The notes beneath the pieces are model-generated. The model worked only from the letters and a program-made list of their open reading frames with translations. It was not told where the DNA came from and made no database searches. Below are positions 10,365-22,674 of a stretch of DNA of 64,000 bases, in pieces (the first letter of the stretch is position 1; every line of letters starts with the position of its first letter). The position numbers and the translations under genes are program-made. The stretch is taken from assembly GCF_910594005.1 (NCBI RefSeq), contig NC_057820.1:6205001-6269000 (forward strand), in the 5' to 3' direction. Origin of the DNA: Cervus elaphus. Lineage: Eukaryota; Chordata; Mammalia; Artiodactyla; Cervidae.

Positions 10365-10480
10365 CGCTTATGTTTAGCCGATAAGGAAAGGGAGACCCAG
10401 GGAGGGAGGTTAAAGGACAGCTGCAAGGTCACACACTCTGATGGCTCGGGGACCATGCCAGGGTTTGACCCAGGGCACTG
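10365..10480 (-). repeat. MIR fragment (second copy)
   Basis: Antisense MIR-like phrases gataaggaaagggagaccca and gctgcaaggtcacacactc, directly after the first copy. Confidence 0.55.
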
Positions 10481-10753
10481 TGAGCGTGAATCTCCTCCAT
10501 GGGCTTCCTGAAGGAGGCGGGTCTGGAGAGTGTGTGTAACGGGCACTCCGCTAATCCATCTGGTGGGCCTCTTAGTACAGCTTTCATACTGTGGACTTGA
10601 AAAGCAAGTCTTGTTGACTGTCTTCCCATAAGCTTGTCCGTGAAGTGTGTGCCAGTCCCATGGAAGATGTGAGAAGATGAGCTTCCTGGCCTCCAGCAAT
10701 GATGTCCTCTTTGAGGCCTTCAGGTACACGCAGGAAATAAGAGATTAATCACA

Positions 10754-10952
10754 TAGTGTTAGCCACTCAGTTGTGTCCAGCTCTTTGCAGTCCCATGGAC
10801 TGTAGCCCCCCAGGCTCCTCCGTCCACGGGATTCTCCAGGCAAGAATACTGGAGTGGGTTGCCATGCCCTCCGCCAGGATATCTTCCCGACCCAGGAGCA
10901 AACTCGGGTCTCCTGCATTGCAGGTGGATTCTTTACCATCTGAGCCATCGAT
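10754..10952 (-). mobile_element. Bov-tA SINE
   Basis: Antisense blocks: agccactcagttgtgtccag, aagaatactggagtgggttg, gggtctcctgcattgcaggt and ttctttaccatctgagcca. Confidence 0.92.
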
Positions 10953-11202
10953 TAAATACAAATGTCAATAAAGAGATGCCCTCCCGCCCCAGCAGCTGTG
11001 GGATGAGACCCATGCGGTAGGAGACATCGCTTGTCTACTGAGTGGGAGAGAAGTTCTAAGACACCTAGAGAAGCAGCTGTCCACTGTGATCTGGAAGTGC
11101 TGGGGCAGAAGCAGAGGGATGTTACAGGAGGGTGGCCCCAGGCAGGCCTGTCGTGTACCCTCTGCTGGGCTGGAGTCTAGATTCAGAAATGAGCCTGACA
11201 GG

Positions 11203-11332
11203 TTTTGTCGTTGTTGCTTTTTTGGCCACATCGCACAGCATGTGGGGGTTTTGGCTCCCGGATCAGGGATCGAACCTGCAACTCCTGCATTGAAAGTGTG
11301 GGTCTTAACCCCTGGACCGCCAGGGAAGTCCT
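11203..11332 (-). mobile_element. CHR-like tRNA-derived SINE
   Basis: Antisense: ttttggccacatcgcacagc, gatcagggatcgaacctgca and a closing accgccagggaagtcct. Confidence 0.88.
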
Positions 11333-11434
11333 GAGCCTGACATTTGAGTGGTGGTGATGAGTCTGCACTCTGGAACCACTGCCTGGATTTGAATTCTGGC
11401 TCCTGTGTCGACGAGCTGTGTGACCTTGGGTATG

Positions 11435-11645
11435 CATGACTCATTGGAAAAGACCCTGATGCTGGGAAAGATTGAGGGCAGGAGGAGAGGGGACGACAGA
11501 GGAGGAGATGGTTGGATGGCATCACCGACTCAATGGACGTGAGTTTGAGCAAGCTCCGGGAGATGGTGAAGGACAGGGAGGCCTGGCATACTGCTGTCCA
11601 TGGGTTTGCAAAGAGTCGGACATGGCTGAGTGACTGAACAACAAC
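11435..11645 (+). mobile_element. BovB 3' end
   Basis: Contains aaaagaccctgatgctggga, gaggagatggttggatggca, gggagatggtgaaggacagg and gcaaagagtcggacatggct. It is strongly 5'-truncated. Confidence 0.9.
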
Positions 11646-12249
11646 AAATCTGCAGTGAGCTAGGCACCGGGTGCCCTTTGGAGAGATGGTGCCGCCTGGG
11701 CTCCCTGCTCTCAGAAGACTGACGTTGAGCCAGCAGCCTCTGCCTCAGCAGTCAGCTGCAAGGCTGGGAGTCTGGTCCCTGCTGAGCAGTGCCCACGACT
11801 TCCGGAGGAGGGACTCGTGCTGGTGGGCCATCGTAGAAGACTTCCTGGAGGAATAGCATTTGAGCTGCGCTGTGTGGGTGTGGAGGAGCTCAGAGAGCAG
11901 AGTCGAGCATTCCTGGTCCACAAGCAGAGAGGCCAGAATGATGCAAGATGAGACAGGGGCTGGTAGGACGGGGCCCGGAGAGCAGGGAGCCCAGAGCCCT
12001 GCGTATCTGGGAGGTTGTCAGGCTCCTAGCTTGGGGAGGAGCTTGTGGGCAGATGGCAGACCGGCTCTGGAATGTTGGCTGACGTGCCTGCACGGGGTTT
12101 GATAGACGATGGAAGGTGGGCATCGCTCAGTAAACCTGTCACCCCAGCCCGAGCTGCCGGAAGGAGGCCGTGGGGGTGGGGTGAGGTGTGCACTGCCCAC
12201 TGAGGCTGTTCCTGGAGATTGTCATGTTCACGTGGACACTGGTGTCCTA

Positions 12250-12315
12250 GCTCAGTGCTACTTGAGGTGTGGCCTTTGGACCAAAAACATCAGCCTGACC
12301 TGGGAGTTTGAAACC
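12250..12315 (+). repeat. MER5-type (hAT) DNA transposon fragment
   Basis: The phrases gtgtggcctttggacca and catcagcctgacctgggag resemble the left half of MER5A. It is short and diverged. Confidence 0.5.
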
Positions 12316-12439
12316 CATCCCTCCACCTGCTAAATCAGGGGTCGCAAAGAGACACGACTGAAGTGATCTGGCAGCAGCATCAGCCTCCTTGCTGTGTCCT
12401 CATTTGGTGGAGAGAGAGAAGGTTCTGGTCTGTCCCTCT

Positions 12440-12648
12440 TTTTCTTTTTTTATAAATTTATTTGGCTGCACCAGGTCTTGGTCGCGGCATGTGGGATCGT
12501 CTATGTTCATTGTGGCAGGCAGGATCGTTCTCTAGTTGTGGCAGGCAGACTCTTTGTTACTGCGTGTGGTTCCGCAGCCAGGGAGCGAACCTGAGCCCCC
12601 TGAACTGAGAGCTCGGAGTCTTAGCTGCAGGACCACCAGGGAAGTCCC
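12440..12648 (-). mobile_element. CHR-like tRNA-derived SINE
   Basis: Antisense: tttatttggctgcaccaggt, gtcgcggcatgtgggatcgt, gcagccagggagcgaacctg and accaccagggaagtccct. Confidence 0.88.
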
Positions 12649-12799
12649 TGGTCTCTTCCTTTTCTTGCGAGGACATTAATCCCCCCACGAGCCCATCTTC
12701 ATGACTGCATCTAAACAGATCACCTCCCACAGACCTCACTTCCAAACTCCTGCATACTGAGGGTTAGGGATTCGGGCTATGAATTTGGGGTGACTCAGT

Positions 12800-13660
12800 C
12801 CATAGCAGGGCCTCAATACATAGTGCTGCAGTGAAGATTCTTGTATGTGTCTTTTGTGGTGATATATTCACATAATATATATGAATTGGGATGAATTCAC
12901 TTATGAATGAATTGCTGGGCCATGGGGTAAACATTTTTTTCACCTTTACTAATACTACCAAACAGTTTTCCACAGTGAGTATACCAACCCAATCCTTAAT
13001 TAAAAAAAAAAAAATATGGAGAATTTCAAATACATGTGCGAGTAGAAAGGCTCTCATCACCCATCACCCTAGATTCTGCAATTCAGCCCATGACCAACCA
13101 GTCTTATTTCTGCGTCTACCCAATCCTCGTACTCACCCCCTTCATTTGGCAACAAATTCCAGTTTTTCTATCATTTCCTCTATAAATATTTCAGTGTAAC
13201 TCTTTAAAAATAAAGACATCATGCTATTATAGTGTATAAAGTTAGCAGGAGATCTTTGGTATGATAAAATATTCGGGAAATGTTCAGATTTCTTGATTGT
13301 CTCATAAATGCAGTTTTTAGAACCCTTTGAACTGGGATCCCAATGATGCCAGTACACTGCAGTCTGTTTTTACCTTACACGATGCCCCGCTGTGTCTTTT
13401 TCCCCCTTGCAATTTATTTGTTGAAGAACTTAGTTACTGTTGCAGTAGTATTTCCCACGGGCTGAGTTTTGCCGATTCCATCTTCATGGTGTTCTTTACA
13501 TGTTTCTCTGTCATCTGTGTCTCGTATAAGCTAAGACCTGTAGAGCTCAGATGCAGATTTGTTTTGAGAGAAATAACAGTTTATAGATGGTGTTGACATC
13601 TGGTTATCTCTCCTTTTGGTGATGTTAGCAGCACGGATGGTCACCATCTATATTCATTCA
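12800..13660 (-). mobile_element. Old L1 (L1M-like) 3' region, diverged
   Basis: The first part has tgaattgctgggccatgggg and ccaaacagttttccacagtg, as in the antisense L1 ORF2/3' region. Then come tcatcacccatcaccctaga and aaagacatcatgctattat, resembling an L1ME-type 3'UTR. The boundaries are approximate and it may be two elements. Confidence 0.5.
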
Positions 13661-14267
13661 TTCATAACACATCCAGTCCTTTCAAAATGGTTTGTAAACA
13701 GGCTCTCAAGCACATTGGAACTCCAGAAAAACATAGATTTCTTTGTATATTCCAAAACTTGAATTGTTCACTCAACATTTTATGGTAGATATCTCTTCTT
13801 GTCCTTCATGTTGCTTAAAATAAAAACTCTTTGAAAGCAAGGAACCTAAAACGTTCATTCACCAATCTTTTGATGTAGGGCCAAGGCTTACATTTTACAA
13901 TTATGAGTTAATTGCTAACAGTTTAACATCAATTAGTGTCTTCGATATAAACAGCATCCACGATGCATCCTCCATAATTTTTGGTTCTTTGTTTTGATTT
14001 CTTTGAAGTGGAGCAAAACAAAGTTCAGAGCTCTCAATTTTCAGCCTGGTTTTTCCTCCCCAGACTTTTACAGTTTACTCACATATATTTCATCCATTGA
14101 ACTGGCCTTTACTAAGTCTTTATAGAACATTAGACTTCGTTTTCAAAGCTCATTCTTTTTCTGTTCATATTTCTTCAGTTTGTGTAATGTTGTAATCACA
14201 CATTTGTTTAATATCTAATTACTTATTATATACGGAGAGGCAGAAAGAAACTTGAAAGCAAACCCAG

Positions 14268-14640
14268 GGTTATGGGTTGGATTGTTCCTCCCACAGTTAG
14301 TCCATTGAGGTCCTGACCCCCAGTACCCCAGAATGTGACCTTGTTTGGGGGTAGGGTTCTCCTGGAGTAGCATGGGCTAAAAATCCCCTGGGACCAGTGT
14401 CCTTGTGAAAGGGGAAAGCTGGAGACAGATTCAGACCCGGGGAGGATGCCACGTGAAGACTGGGGTCACGCTGCCTCAGGCAAAGAAGTACCAGACCCAG
14501 GTGAGATCTGGAGCAGGTCCGCCCTGAGCACCTTCGGAGGGAGAGCCTTGACACCCTGATTTCAGACTTCCAGAAGCAGGGGGCAGTAAATTTCTGCTGG
14601 TTAAGCCACTCTATTGTGGCCCTTTTCTAAAACACTATTT
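14268..14640 (+). mobile_element. MLT1-type LTR, left part (ERVL-MaLR solo LTR)
   Basis: It has ggttatgggttggattgttc, cagaatgtgaccttgtttgg, gaccagtgtccttgtgaaag and cagtaaatttctgctggtta, in MLT1 order. A CHR SINE interrupts it and the LTR resumes at 14912. No internal retroviral genes are attached. Confidence 0.75.
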
Positions 14641-14911
14641 TAAAATTTATTTTTGGCTGCACTGGATAAAGATACAAAGGTACAACAAATTTATCTTTGT
14701 TTCTGCACGCGGGCTGTCTCTAGCTGTGGCGAGCAGGCGCTGCTCTCTAATTCTGGTGCATGGGTTTCTCGTCGTTGAGGTGGCTTTTCCTGTTGTGGAG
14801 CACAGGCTCAGTTGCCTCCTGGCACGTGGGATCTTCCCAGGCCAGGGAGTAAATCCATGTGCCCTGCACCAGCAGGTGGATTCGTAACCACTAGACCCCC
14901 AGGGAAGCCCC
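14641..14911 (-). mobile_element. CHR-like SINE inserted in the MLT1 LTR
   Basis: Antisense: tttatttttggctgcactgg, gcaggcgctgctctctaatt, cacgtgggatcttcccaggc and agacccccagggaagccc. It contains a small foreign segment near 14665-14700. Confidence 0.8.
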
Positions 14912-14950
14912 CGCTGCAGTGCTTTGTTACAACAGCTCTAGCTAACCATC
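14912..14950 (+). mobile_element. MLT1-type LTR, right end
   Basis: The phrase agtgctttgttacaacagct followed by ctagctaac is the usual MLT1 3' end and completes the copy broken by the SINE. Confidence 0.7.
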
Positions 14951-15635
14951 TGCACGAGTGAGCTGGCGTTTGCAGAGGACCACGGGCAGGGGTGTGACTT
15001 CATGGTGATGGCTGACACACAGCCGTGTTCTCTGAGGGCGGCGATTGATGTTTGGGTTGTCTGATCAGCTGCAAAGTGGGGTTTAGTTCCAGAATCTCCA
15101 CCGTACGTTTGTACACGCACATCGTCCATGCCTTGAATTCATGAAGATTCAGCTTTATGTGTTGAGGAGTAAGAAAAAGACAGAGAAGTAACTTAAGCAG
15201 TGCGGATGTTTCTTCCTACAGTGGTTCAGTTGCATTATGTAGTATGGAGCTACCTCCTGCATCAGTGCTTTAAAGAGAAACTCACTGCTTGCTTGAGACA
15301 AGATTTAAGGGACTTTGATGAGTAATTCCTTTTCTACCTGTTTTTTGTTTCCTACACTTCCTGCTTGACCCGAGGACCTCACCCCCTGGAGATCAGACAC
15401 CTCATTCTGTTGACTCCTTCCCTCCACTGGCCTTCTGGCAAACTCCTTCTGTTTCTTTAAAGCTGGCTTCATGTGATACCTATTCTGGAAATCTGGTCAC
15501 GCTCCTCTCGTCATTTGGTTTGTATTATTTCGGTGTCTTTGTATTTTATGCACTTTTACTATTGCACGTTTAACACTGCCTTTTAATAGTTTGCTGTCTT
15601 AGGTTACAAAGTTACTGATGCTAACAGTGTCTGGC
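14951..15635. other. Intronic sequence, nothing recognised
   Basis: No repeat signature or exon-like structure seen. Confidence 0.4.
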
Positions 15636-15639
15636 ATGT

Positions 15640-16120
15640 TGGAGACCCTTCATCAACAGATGAATGGATAAAGAAGATGGTGGTATACACACACACACAC
15701 ACACACACACAGTGGAATATCACTTAGCCATTAAAAAAAAGGGAATTTTGTCATTTTCAACCACATGGATGGACCTGGAGGGCATCATGTAAGTGCAGTA
15801 ACTCAGACAGAGAAAGGCAAATAATGTATGACATCACTTATATGTGGAATCTAAAAAAAAGACTCAACAAACTAGTGAATATCACGAAACAGAAGCAAAC
15901 TTAGAGTCAGAGAATAAATTAGTTACCGGTGGGGAGAGTGGGGAGGGGCTGTAAAGCGGTGGGGGAGTGGGAGGACCAGCCTATTAGGTGCACGACGGGC
16001 TCAGCCCTGCATTGTGCAACACAGGGAACATGGCCAGTATTTTGTCATAACCGTATATGGAGCAGAGCCTTTGAAAATTGTATGAAAATTAATTTAAAAA
16101 ATTAAACAATAAAATCCTAA
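15640..16120 (+). mobile_element. L1 3' end, sense
   Basis: It contains catcaacagatgaatggata, acttatatgtggaatctaaa and an A-rich tail near 16100. A (CA)n run of about 24 bases lies at 15687-15711. It is 5'-truncated. Confidence 0.88.
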
Positions 16121-17080
16121 AAGCCAAGTTCTTCTTGAGTGGGATTTTAAAAAAACAGCCAAAATAATTTTAAAACTAGAAGAGAAAGGATGGAGAAGAC
16201 CCCCAGGGCGGTGGCTTAGGTGAGAGAAGTCTCTGCAGCCCTTCCAAGAGAGGGGTGACCCGTTCACAGGAAGCAGCTTGAAAGCGAGACGGGCTTCTGT
16301 TTGGTAATTCTCTGGGAGGAAACTTTGGAGTCAGCACTGTGGACCAAAAGGTGGGGGTGACCTAATTTCTTTGTGTTTGACATTTGTTTAGCTTGTATTG
16401 CAGGAATCTGTAAGTCTTTGTCCAATTATTTGAAAATATTTAATATTTTAATAATGTAATTGACGGTGTCACTGACTCAGTATGGCGTGTTTGTTGACGG
16501 AGATGAAGGCTGTCTCCCAACCTGATTGACAGTAAATAGCCTTGTATCCCAGAGAGGAGGCGGTTGTGTGGGTGCTAATATCCTTGTGGAGGTTGGCTGA
16601 CCTAGAAGCTCAGGCTAATGAGCTTTGGACAGCAGGCTTCTGGAAGGGCGATTGATTGTGACATGTGCGCTTAACGCTGCAAGGCTACCGTGCTATTAAA
16701 TGACGGAATACTCGGAAAGCCTGCTTTGCAAGGAACTGCCTTTCTTTAAGGAGTCATTCCAAATATAACTGGAATTTAGTGCAATAGCAATAAAGCAGAG
16801 TCGAGATGAACATCTATTCCTAAATTAACAGCTGACTTTAGAAACACATGCTTCCCGAGTGTTACGTTGTGATAACAGAACAAACCCATCTCCGTAAACA
16901 GCCCGCTTGCTTGCAGGTAAATCCATGAGTTCCACTGTGAGCATGTGTATCAGATCTGTGCGCTTCTCTGTCCGGGCGGTTCTCCCTCTCCGAGGCCGCC
17001 CATCACCTGAACCAGTGCGGATGCTTCAGCTCAGAGAGAGTGGGGAGGGGGTACACAGTAGCCTCCAAAGGACCATAACA
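16121..17080. other. Repeat-poor intronic sequence
   Basis: I see no known repeat over most of this stretch. Homeobox-like AT sites and a tgactcag AP-1-like site occur near 16440-16490. It could be conserved noncoding DNA. Confidence 0.4.
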
Positions 17081-17084
17081 GTTC

Positions 17085-17460
17085 GCACCAGCTGCCTCCC
17101 CCATCTTCCCGGAACATACCCCACGATGTCTTGCCATGGACCCTTGGCCTCTGACTGTTCTCTTTTCGTGGTCCTTTCTTCTGCATGGCTTGCTTCTCAC
17201 ATCACTTGGTCTTTGCTCAGATGTCATCTCCATCTCTGGCCACACTCCCTAATGGAATACCCCTGTCCCCAGTCCTTATTTTGCTTCATCTTTCTGTCTG
17301 GTACATATATTGGTGTTCTACTAAACATCTCTTATCTTGCTGACTGGCATCTTGAAGGGTGGGTCTCTTGGGCTCACCTCTTCCATACTGTGTCCCCCGA
17401 GCCCAGAAGAGCGTCCCCGGAAAGTACACAGCAAGTGCTCCTTAAATGTTTGTTGTGTTT
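17085..17460 (+). repeat. L2 LINE 3' end
   Basis: Diverged L2 phrases in order: ttctcacatcacttggtctt, gctcagatgtcatctccatc, cttgaagggtgggtctcttg and caagtgctccttaaatgttt. The 204-codon ORF here is a by-product. Confidence 0.65.
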
Positions 17461-18300
17461 GCACCTGTGGATAAGCTCTTGTACACCTCCCCACCCTGCC
17501 CTGCCCCCGCTGGCCTGTTAGTAACCAGAAGCTTTCCACGTTCCTTCCTGTCAGTGGTGGCTTTGCACGTGTCATGCCTTCATGACCATCATCACCATCC
17601 CCTTCCTCTTCTCATCCATCTCGATTCTCTTCTGGCAAAATCTCAAATCTGGTCGCCCCACTTTCTGGTTACTCCACCTTCCATGTCCGTGTCAGAGCAA
17701 CTCACTGCTTCTAGGAAACATTGCGACTGTGTCTACAGGACTTGCTTTAAATCGGACCTCCAAACACAGCACACCCCCGGCAGTTCAGACATGGAGTAAA
17801 TTCCCTTCTTATTTGCATACTTTCTCTTCTCTCTCTCAGATTTCTACCCTGAACCCTCCTCCACCAGACAGGGACCTCGTACTTCATGGAGAAAATGGGT
17901 GGAATCACACGGGAAATAACTTATCCCTCCATACTTTTATTTCCAATTTTTTTGCTAGACTTATTCAGGCATTTAGAATTGTTTTCCCTAGAGTTAACAA
18001 TAAAAAGCTAGTTTTGGAAAGAACTATCAATTCACCAGAAGGCCCTGAAATGGTTGATGCCACCACCAGTAATGTGTTAGACATTTTTAAGATGGAATTA
18101 ATTGTATCTCATTACGTTAATATATGTTTCTGATCACTGGGAAGGTTGATTATCTTCCCACCTGTTTGTTTCCTTTTCGAGGGGTTTGTCTGTGAAGTGC
18201 CTTCTGCCGGGTTGTGTCCCAGAGTCAGTCTTTTAAGTACTGATTCCGTGCCAGCAGGTCCTTATGCAGACACCCTTTGCCCCATTTCTTGATTGTCAGT
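17461..18300. other. Intronic sequence, nothing firm
   Basis: It has pyrimidine-rich old-repeat-like text and a 183-codon frame without recognisable domains. I regard it as noncoding. Confidence 0.4.
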
Positions 18301-18369
18301 TGGCATTGGGCCATTGGTTTTGGGGAACTTATTTAGGGGCAACCAGCGGGTCAGAAATAGTCATCCAGT

Positions 18370-18480
18370 TTCACTGTTGCATTTTGTAGATGAAAACACT
18401 AAGGCCCAGAGAGACAGGGAGCTTGCTCGTTTTAGACCATCCAGCCAAACGCGAGCTGGCAGGACAGGGAGTCAGGAGAG
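18370..18480 (-). repeat. MIR fragment
   Basis: Antisense MIR-like cattttgtagatgaaaacac and taaggcccagagagacaggg. Confidence 0.6.
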
Positions 18481-19152
18481 ATGATGAGGGAGTGGTTGGC
18501 TGGGAGGGAGGCAGCGTCTGCTCATTGTTGCAAGCTGGGTTCCTGGTACTCGAGGTGTAGCAGGAGCTTTTGTTGACCGAAGATGCTTTTGTTGACAGCG
18601 TGAGTCGTTTATCATTTTTGGCCATGTCATTGTTGGCAAGCGCAACTGACATACCTTTATTTGTACCCATTTTACAGACAGAATATGTTCATATACAAAA
18701 TGCACAGAAACAGACATTTTTAAAAGAGTCCGTTCTCCACCCAAAGAACAAAGACAGTTTTCCAGATTTTTTCCCTAGGCAAAGATTTTTTTTGGTTATT
18801 GTTGTATCTAAAACCACCTTTTGTTCCCATGTACAATGTGAGCCTAAAGTTGTGACCTTAGAGGAAAAACAAAAAGACATTTAATTTAGATCATCTGGTT
18901 TCAAACCATTTACCCACTGGTCTCCTGTGTATATAGATTATCTAGAACTGACTGTGCTTGAAGGTCTAATCATTTTTTTCTTATGATAAATGAGACAAAA
19001 AAAAAACAGGTTGTGCATTTAAAAACCGGACTGAATTAAGGACTTAGAGCTGGAGAGAAATCAGATTTTGTTTGCTGTTTAATGTCCCACTGAAATGACC
19101 TGGATTTTAAGGTTCAAGAGTAATGGTGATTTGGGACTCTGTTTTAGTTGTC

Positions 19153-19366
19153 AGAGGGCTTCTCTAGTGGCTCAACTGGTAAAGAATCGGCCTGCAATGC
19201 AGGAGACCTGGGTTCGATCCCTAGGTTTGATTCCTGGGTTGGGAAGTTCCCTTGGAGAAGGGAACGGCTACCCATTCCAGTATTCTGGCCTAGAGAATTC
19301 CATCGACTGTATAGTCCATGGGGTTGCAAAGAGTCGGACACGACTGAGTGACTTTCACTTTAAGAA
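19153..19366 (+). mobile_element. Bov-tA SINE
   Basis: Sense: gcttctctagtggctcaact, gcctgcaatgcaggagacct, agaagggaacggctacccat and gcaaagagtcggacacgact. It has a small internal duplication of the ttcgatccctaggtttgattcctgg region (about 19213-19238). Confidence 0.9.
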
Positions 19367-19439
19367 GTCTTTGATTTCTCAACCCCACCCCTTTTGGAAA
19401 GACATGCAGGATTTTCTTTTTCCTTTTTCAAATTATTTC

Positions 19440-20165
19440 TTATTTTTTTTAATTTAATTTTTATTTAAATTGGAATATAGTTCAGTTATAATGTTGTGTT
19501 AGTTTCAGGTGTGATTCAGTGATACACATACCCATTCTTTTTCAGACTCTTTTTCCATATAGCTTGTCACAGAATATTGAATAGAGTCCCCTGTGCTGTA
19601 CATAGGTCCTTGTTGACTATCTGTTTTGGGTACAGGAGGATGTGCGTGTGAATCCCGAATCCTTAATCCATCCCTTCCCCCTGTGGTTCCCTTTTGGTAA
19701 CTATAAGTCCGTTTCTAAAGTCTGAGTCTGCTTCTGTTTTATAAATAAGTTATCTGTATAATTTTTTTTTAGAATTCACGTATCAGTGATATCATATGAT
19801 ATTTGTCTTTCTCTGTCTGACTTCAGTTAATATGATAATCTCTAGATCTACCCATGTTGCAGCAAATGGTATTATTTCATTCTTTTTCATGGTTGAGTAA
19901 TATTCCATTCTATATATGTACCACATCTTTATCTATTCCTCTGTTGATGGACATTTAAGTTGCTTCCTTGTCTGGGCTATTGTAAATAGTGCTGCAACGA
20001 ACGTTGCCTGTATCTTTTCAAATTATGGTTTTCTCTGGATATATACTCAGAAGTGGGATTACTGGATGATGTGGCAGTCCTATTTTTAGTTTTTTAAGGA
20101 ACCCCCATTCTGTTCTCCTTTAGTGATTGTATGTATTTACTTTCCCACCAATAGTATAGGAGGAG
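19440..20165 (-). mobile_element. L1 3' end, antisense
   Basis: It reads the L1 3'UTR and ORF2 tail in reverse: gttagtttcaggtgtgattc, ctgtgctgtacataggtcct, gagtaatattccattctata, gtgctgcaacgaacgttgcc and gatatatactcagaagtggg. Confidence 0.9.
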
Positions 20166-20689
20166 GATTGTTTTAAAACAAAATAGCAAAACTGCTTAAG
20201 AATAGTGCCATGATTGTTTCTAGATTTTTTTTTTTCAAGGAAAACATTCTTGCTTTGATGAAGTTAGTTTCTTAGATCTGATTTTGGTGTCTTGTTTAGG
20301 GCATGCAAGTTTTACTGAGCCCTTGCCACAGATGGTAACACTGGTTTAGTGATTATGAGATTTACGTGGGAGAGAGAACATTTCCTACTCCAGCAGTCTC
20401 CGGTTGAGGAGGCAAGCTGCATTTACAGAGAATAAATAGTCTGGGAGACATGTAAGCCGGTCATTCAGTGCCACATGTGAGTGATGAGCTGTAGGTATTT
20501 GATGACAGGAGAAGTCAGCTGAGAGCCTCAGATTTTAACTTTGAAGGGTATAGAAGGAGATAGATGGAGGAATAGAATCACCAACCTCAGAGGGGTCTTG
20601 AATAAGGCATGTTTTGTTTGGGGGAAAAGAAAGAGATCTGGCTGGATTGGAGAAGTCTTTATTTATAGGGTGACATAATTACAGCAACT

Positions 20690-20890
20690 GTCTATTGATT
20701 GTGTAATATGTGCTGGGCATCTTGTTCAGAGCTTTTCATGTATTTTTAATGATGGGTGTTATTGCCTCCATATTACAGATGAGAAAATTGAGGTCAGGGA
20801 CATTAAATAGATGGCCAAGTTCACATAGCATTACATATCAGATCCTGGAATCAGGATCACCTGGTTAACAGTGACCATTCAATTTATCAT
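20690..20890 (-). repeat. MIR SINE
   Basis: Antisense: tgtgctgggcatcttgttca, tccatattacagatgagaaa and gaggtcagggacattaaata. Confidence 0.75.
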
Positions 20891-21004
20891 CCAAGCTAGA
20901 ACATTTTAAGAGTGGAAGGGAGCACCGGTGCTGACTAGGCCAGGACAGCATGTTCGGACCTAGGCAGCTTGGAAGAGAAGTGGTAGAGGCCACGCAAAAC
21001 GGGT

Positions 21005-21545
21005 TGTTCAGTTCAGTCAAGTTGCTCAGTCATGTCTGACTCTTTGCAACCCCGTGGACTGCAGCACACCAGGCCTCCCCGTCCATCACCAACTCCTGGA
21101 GTTTACTGAAACTCGTGTCCATTGAGTCGGTGAGGCCATCCAACCATCTCATCTCTGTCGTCCCCTTCTCCTCCTGTCTTCAGTCTTTCCCAGCATCAGG
21201 GTCTTTTCCAATGAGTCAGCTCTTCGCATCAGGTGGCCAAAGTATTTGAGTTTTAGCTTCAGCATCAGTCCCTCCAATGAATATTCAGGACTGATCTCCT
21301 TTAGGATGGACTGGTTGGATCTCCTTGCAGTCCAAGGGACTCTCAAGAGTCTTCTCCAACACCACAGTTCAAAAGCATCAATTCTTCAATGCTCAGCTTT
21401 CTTTATGGTCCAACTCTCACATCCATACATGACCACTGGAAAAACCATAGCTTTGACTAGACGGACCTTTGTTGGCAAAGTAATGTCTCTGCTTTTTAAT
21501 ATGCCGTCTAGGTTGGTCATCACTTTTCTTCCAACAGGGTTGTAG
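21005..21545 (-). mobile_element. BovB 3' fragment, antisense
   Basis: It starts at the BovB 3' end (gttcagttcagtcaagttgc) and runs to ggttggtcatcacttttctt. On the minus strand it encodes a broken ORF C-terminus including RSNQSILKEISPEYSLEGL. Confidence 0.92.
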
Positions 21546-21699
21546 GCTAATTAGTTTGACAACATTGTATAGGATGGAGTGGAGTTAGAAGAGATGAGAG
21601 TCTCAGGGAATAATCAGTAGGTGAGTTCATTAAAAGTAGGTTACATATGAGGAATATCTGAATTGAATGATGGAGTGAGAGAGCAGTAAGATTTCTCAC

Positions 21700-22387
21700 A
21701 AATTGTTGGTAATGAAAATTTTCAAACCTACCCCAAACTGGAAAGAATAATACAATGAATTCCTACATGCCAATGGCCCAGATGAAAAAATTACCTGATT
21801 TTGTCCTTTTTGTTTCATCCATCTTCCTTTTTAATTCTTTTTTCCACTTCCATATGCATTTATAAAGAATATGGACATTTCTTACTATCCATAGTGCCAT
21901 TACCAACTTAGCAAAATTAATGAGAATGCTAATTTTTTACTATTAGTTCTCATTTCCCTTTGATATCCACATTTTCCCAGTTACCTTTTAACTGATTCCT
22001 TTATTCCCTTGAGTTAGAATCCCAACAAGGAAGGAAGACCCCATTAAGCATTGTGACTTTCCAAAGCTGAGTCCAAAAGTTTTGAGCTTGATAAACAGAA
22101 AACTAAGTTAATGGGCTAACTGGTATGGGAAATAATTTGGAAAAGGAATTTTCCAAATCCCTTTATAAACAAAATAATTTGGAAAATGGTTGCAGGGGTA
22201 GATGGGAAGAGAGCCAAGAGATTTTTTCCTTCCAAAGTTTTGTTTGGAATATTTCTCATCTTTAGAAATTTTACAAAAGCAGTACAGATGGATATCTGTA
22301 TATTCTTTACCTAGATTCATCAGTTGTTCACAGTTTGTCACACCACTATATACTTCATCATGTGTCTCATAAGAATAAGTCTCTCTC
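21700..22387. mobile_element. Old L1ME-like 3'UTR, part 1
   Basis: The phrases gaattcctacatgccaatgg and cctagattcatcagttgttc match the layout of old L1 3' ends. The copy is interrupted by a younger L1 and resumes at 22692. Confidence 0.5.
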
Positions 22388-22674
22388 ATGAACTTCTGGT
22401 TGTTGGGGGAGTGGGGATTGTGTGGAAGAGGTACTTGGGGAGTTTGGGATGGACATGTACACACTGCTATGTTTAAAATGGATACTGACAAGGACCTACT
22501 GTATAGCACATGGAACTCTGCTCAATGTTGTGTGGTGGCCTGGATGGGAGGGGAGTTTTGGGGAGAATGGATACATGTATATGTATGGCTGAGTCCCTTT
22601 GCTGTCCACCTGAAACTATCACAATATTGTTAATCGGCTATACCCCAATACAAAATAAAAAGTTAAAAAAAAAA
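22388..22674 (+). mobile_element. L1 3' end with poly(A) and 17-bp target-site duplication
   Basis: It contains ggacctactgtatagcacat, ccctttgctgtccacctgaa, actatcacaatattgttaat and a final A run. The 17-base string AAGAATAAGTCTCTCTC stands at 22371-22387 and again at 22675-22691, which defines both edges of the insertion. Confidence 0.93.

Noticed and set aside
16907..17521. 204-codon open frame
   Set aside because: Crosses an L2 remnant and unique intron; no domain, no splice or codon support.
17582..18133. 183-codon open frame
   Set aside because: Low-complexity, Ser/Leu/Phe-rich translation of pyrimidine-rich intron; no family recognised.
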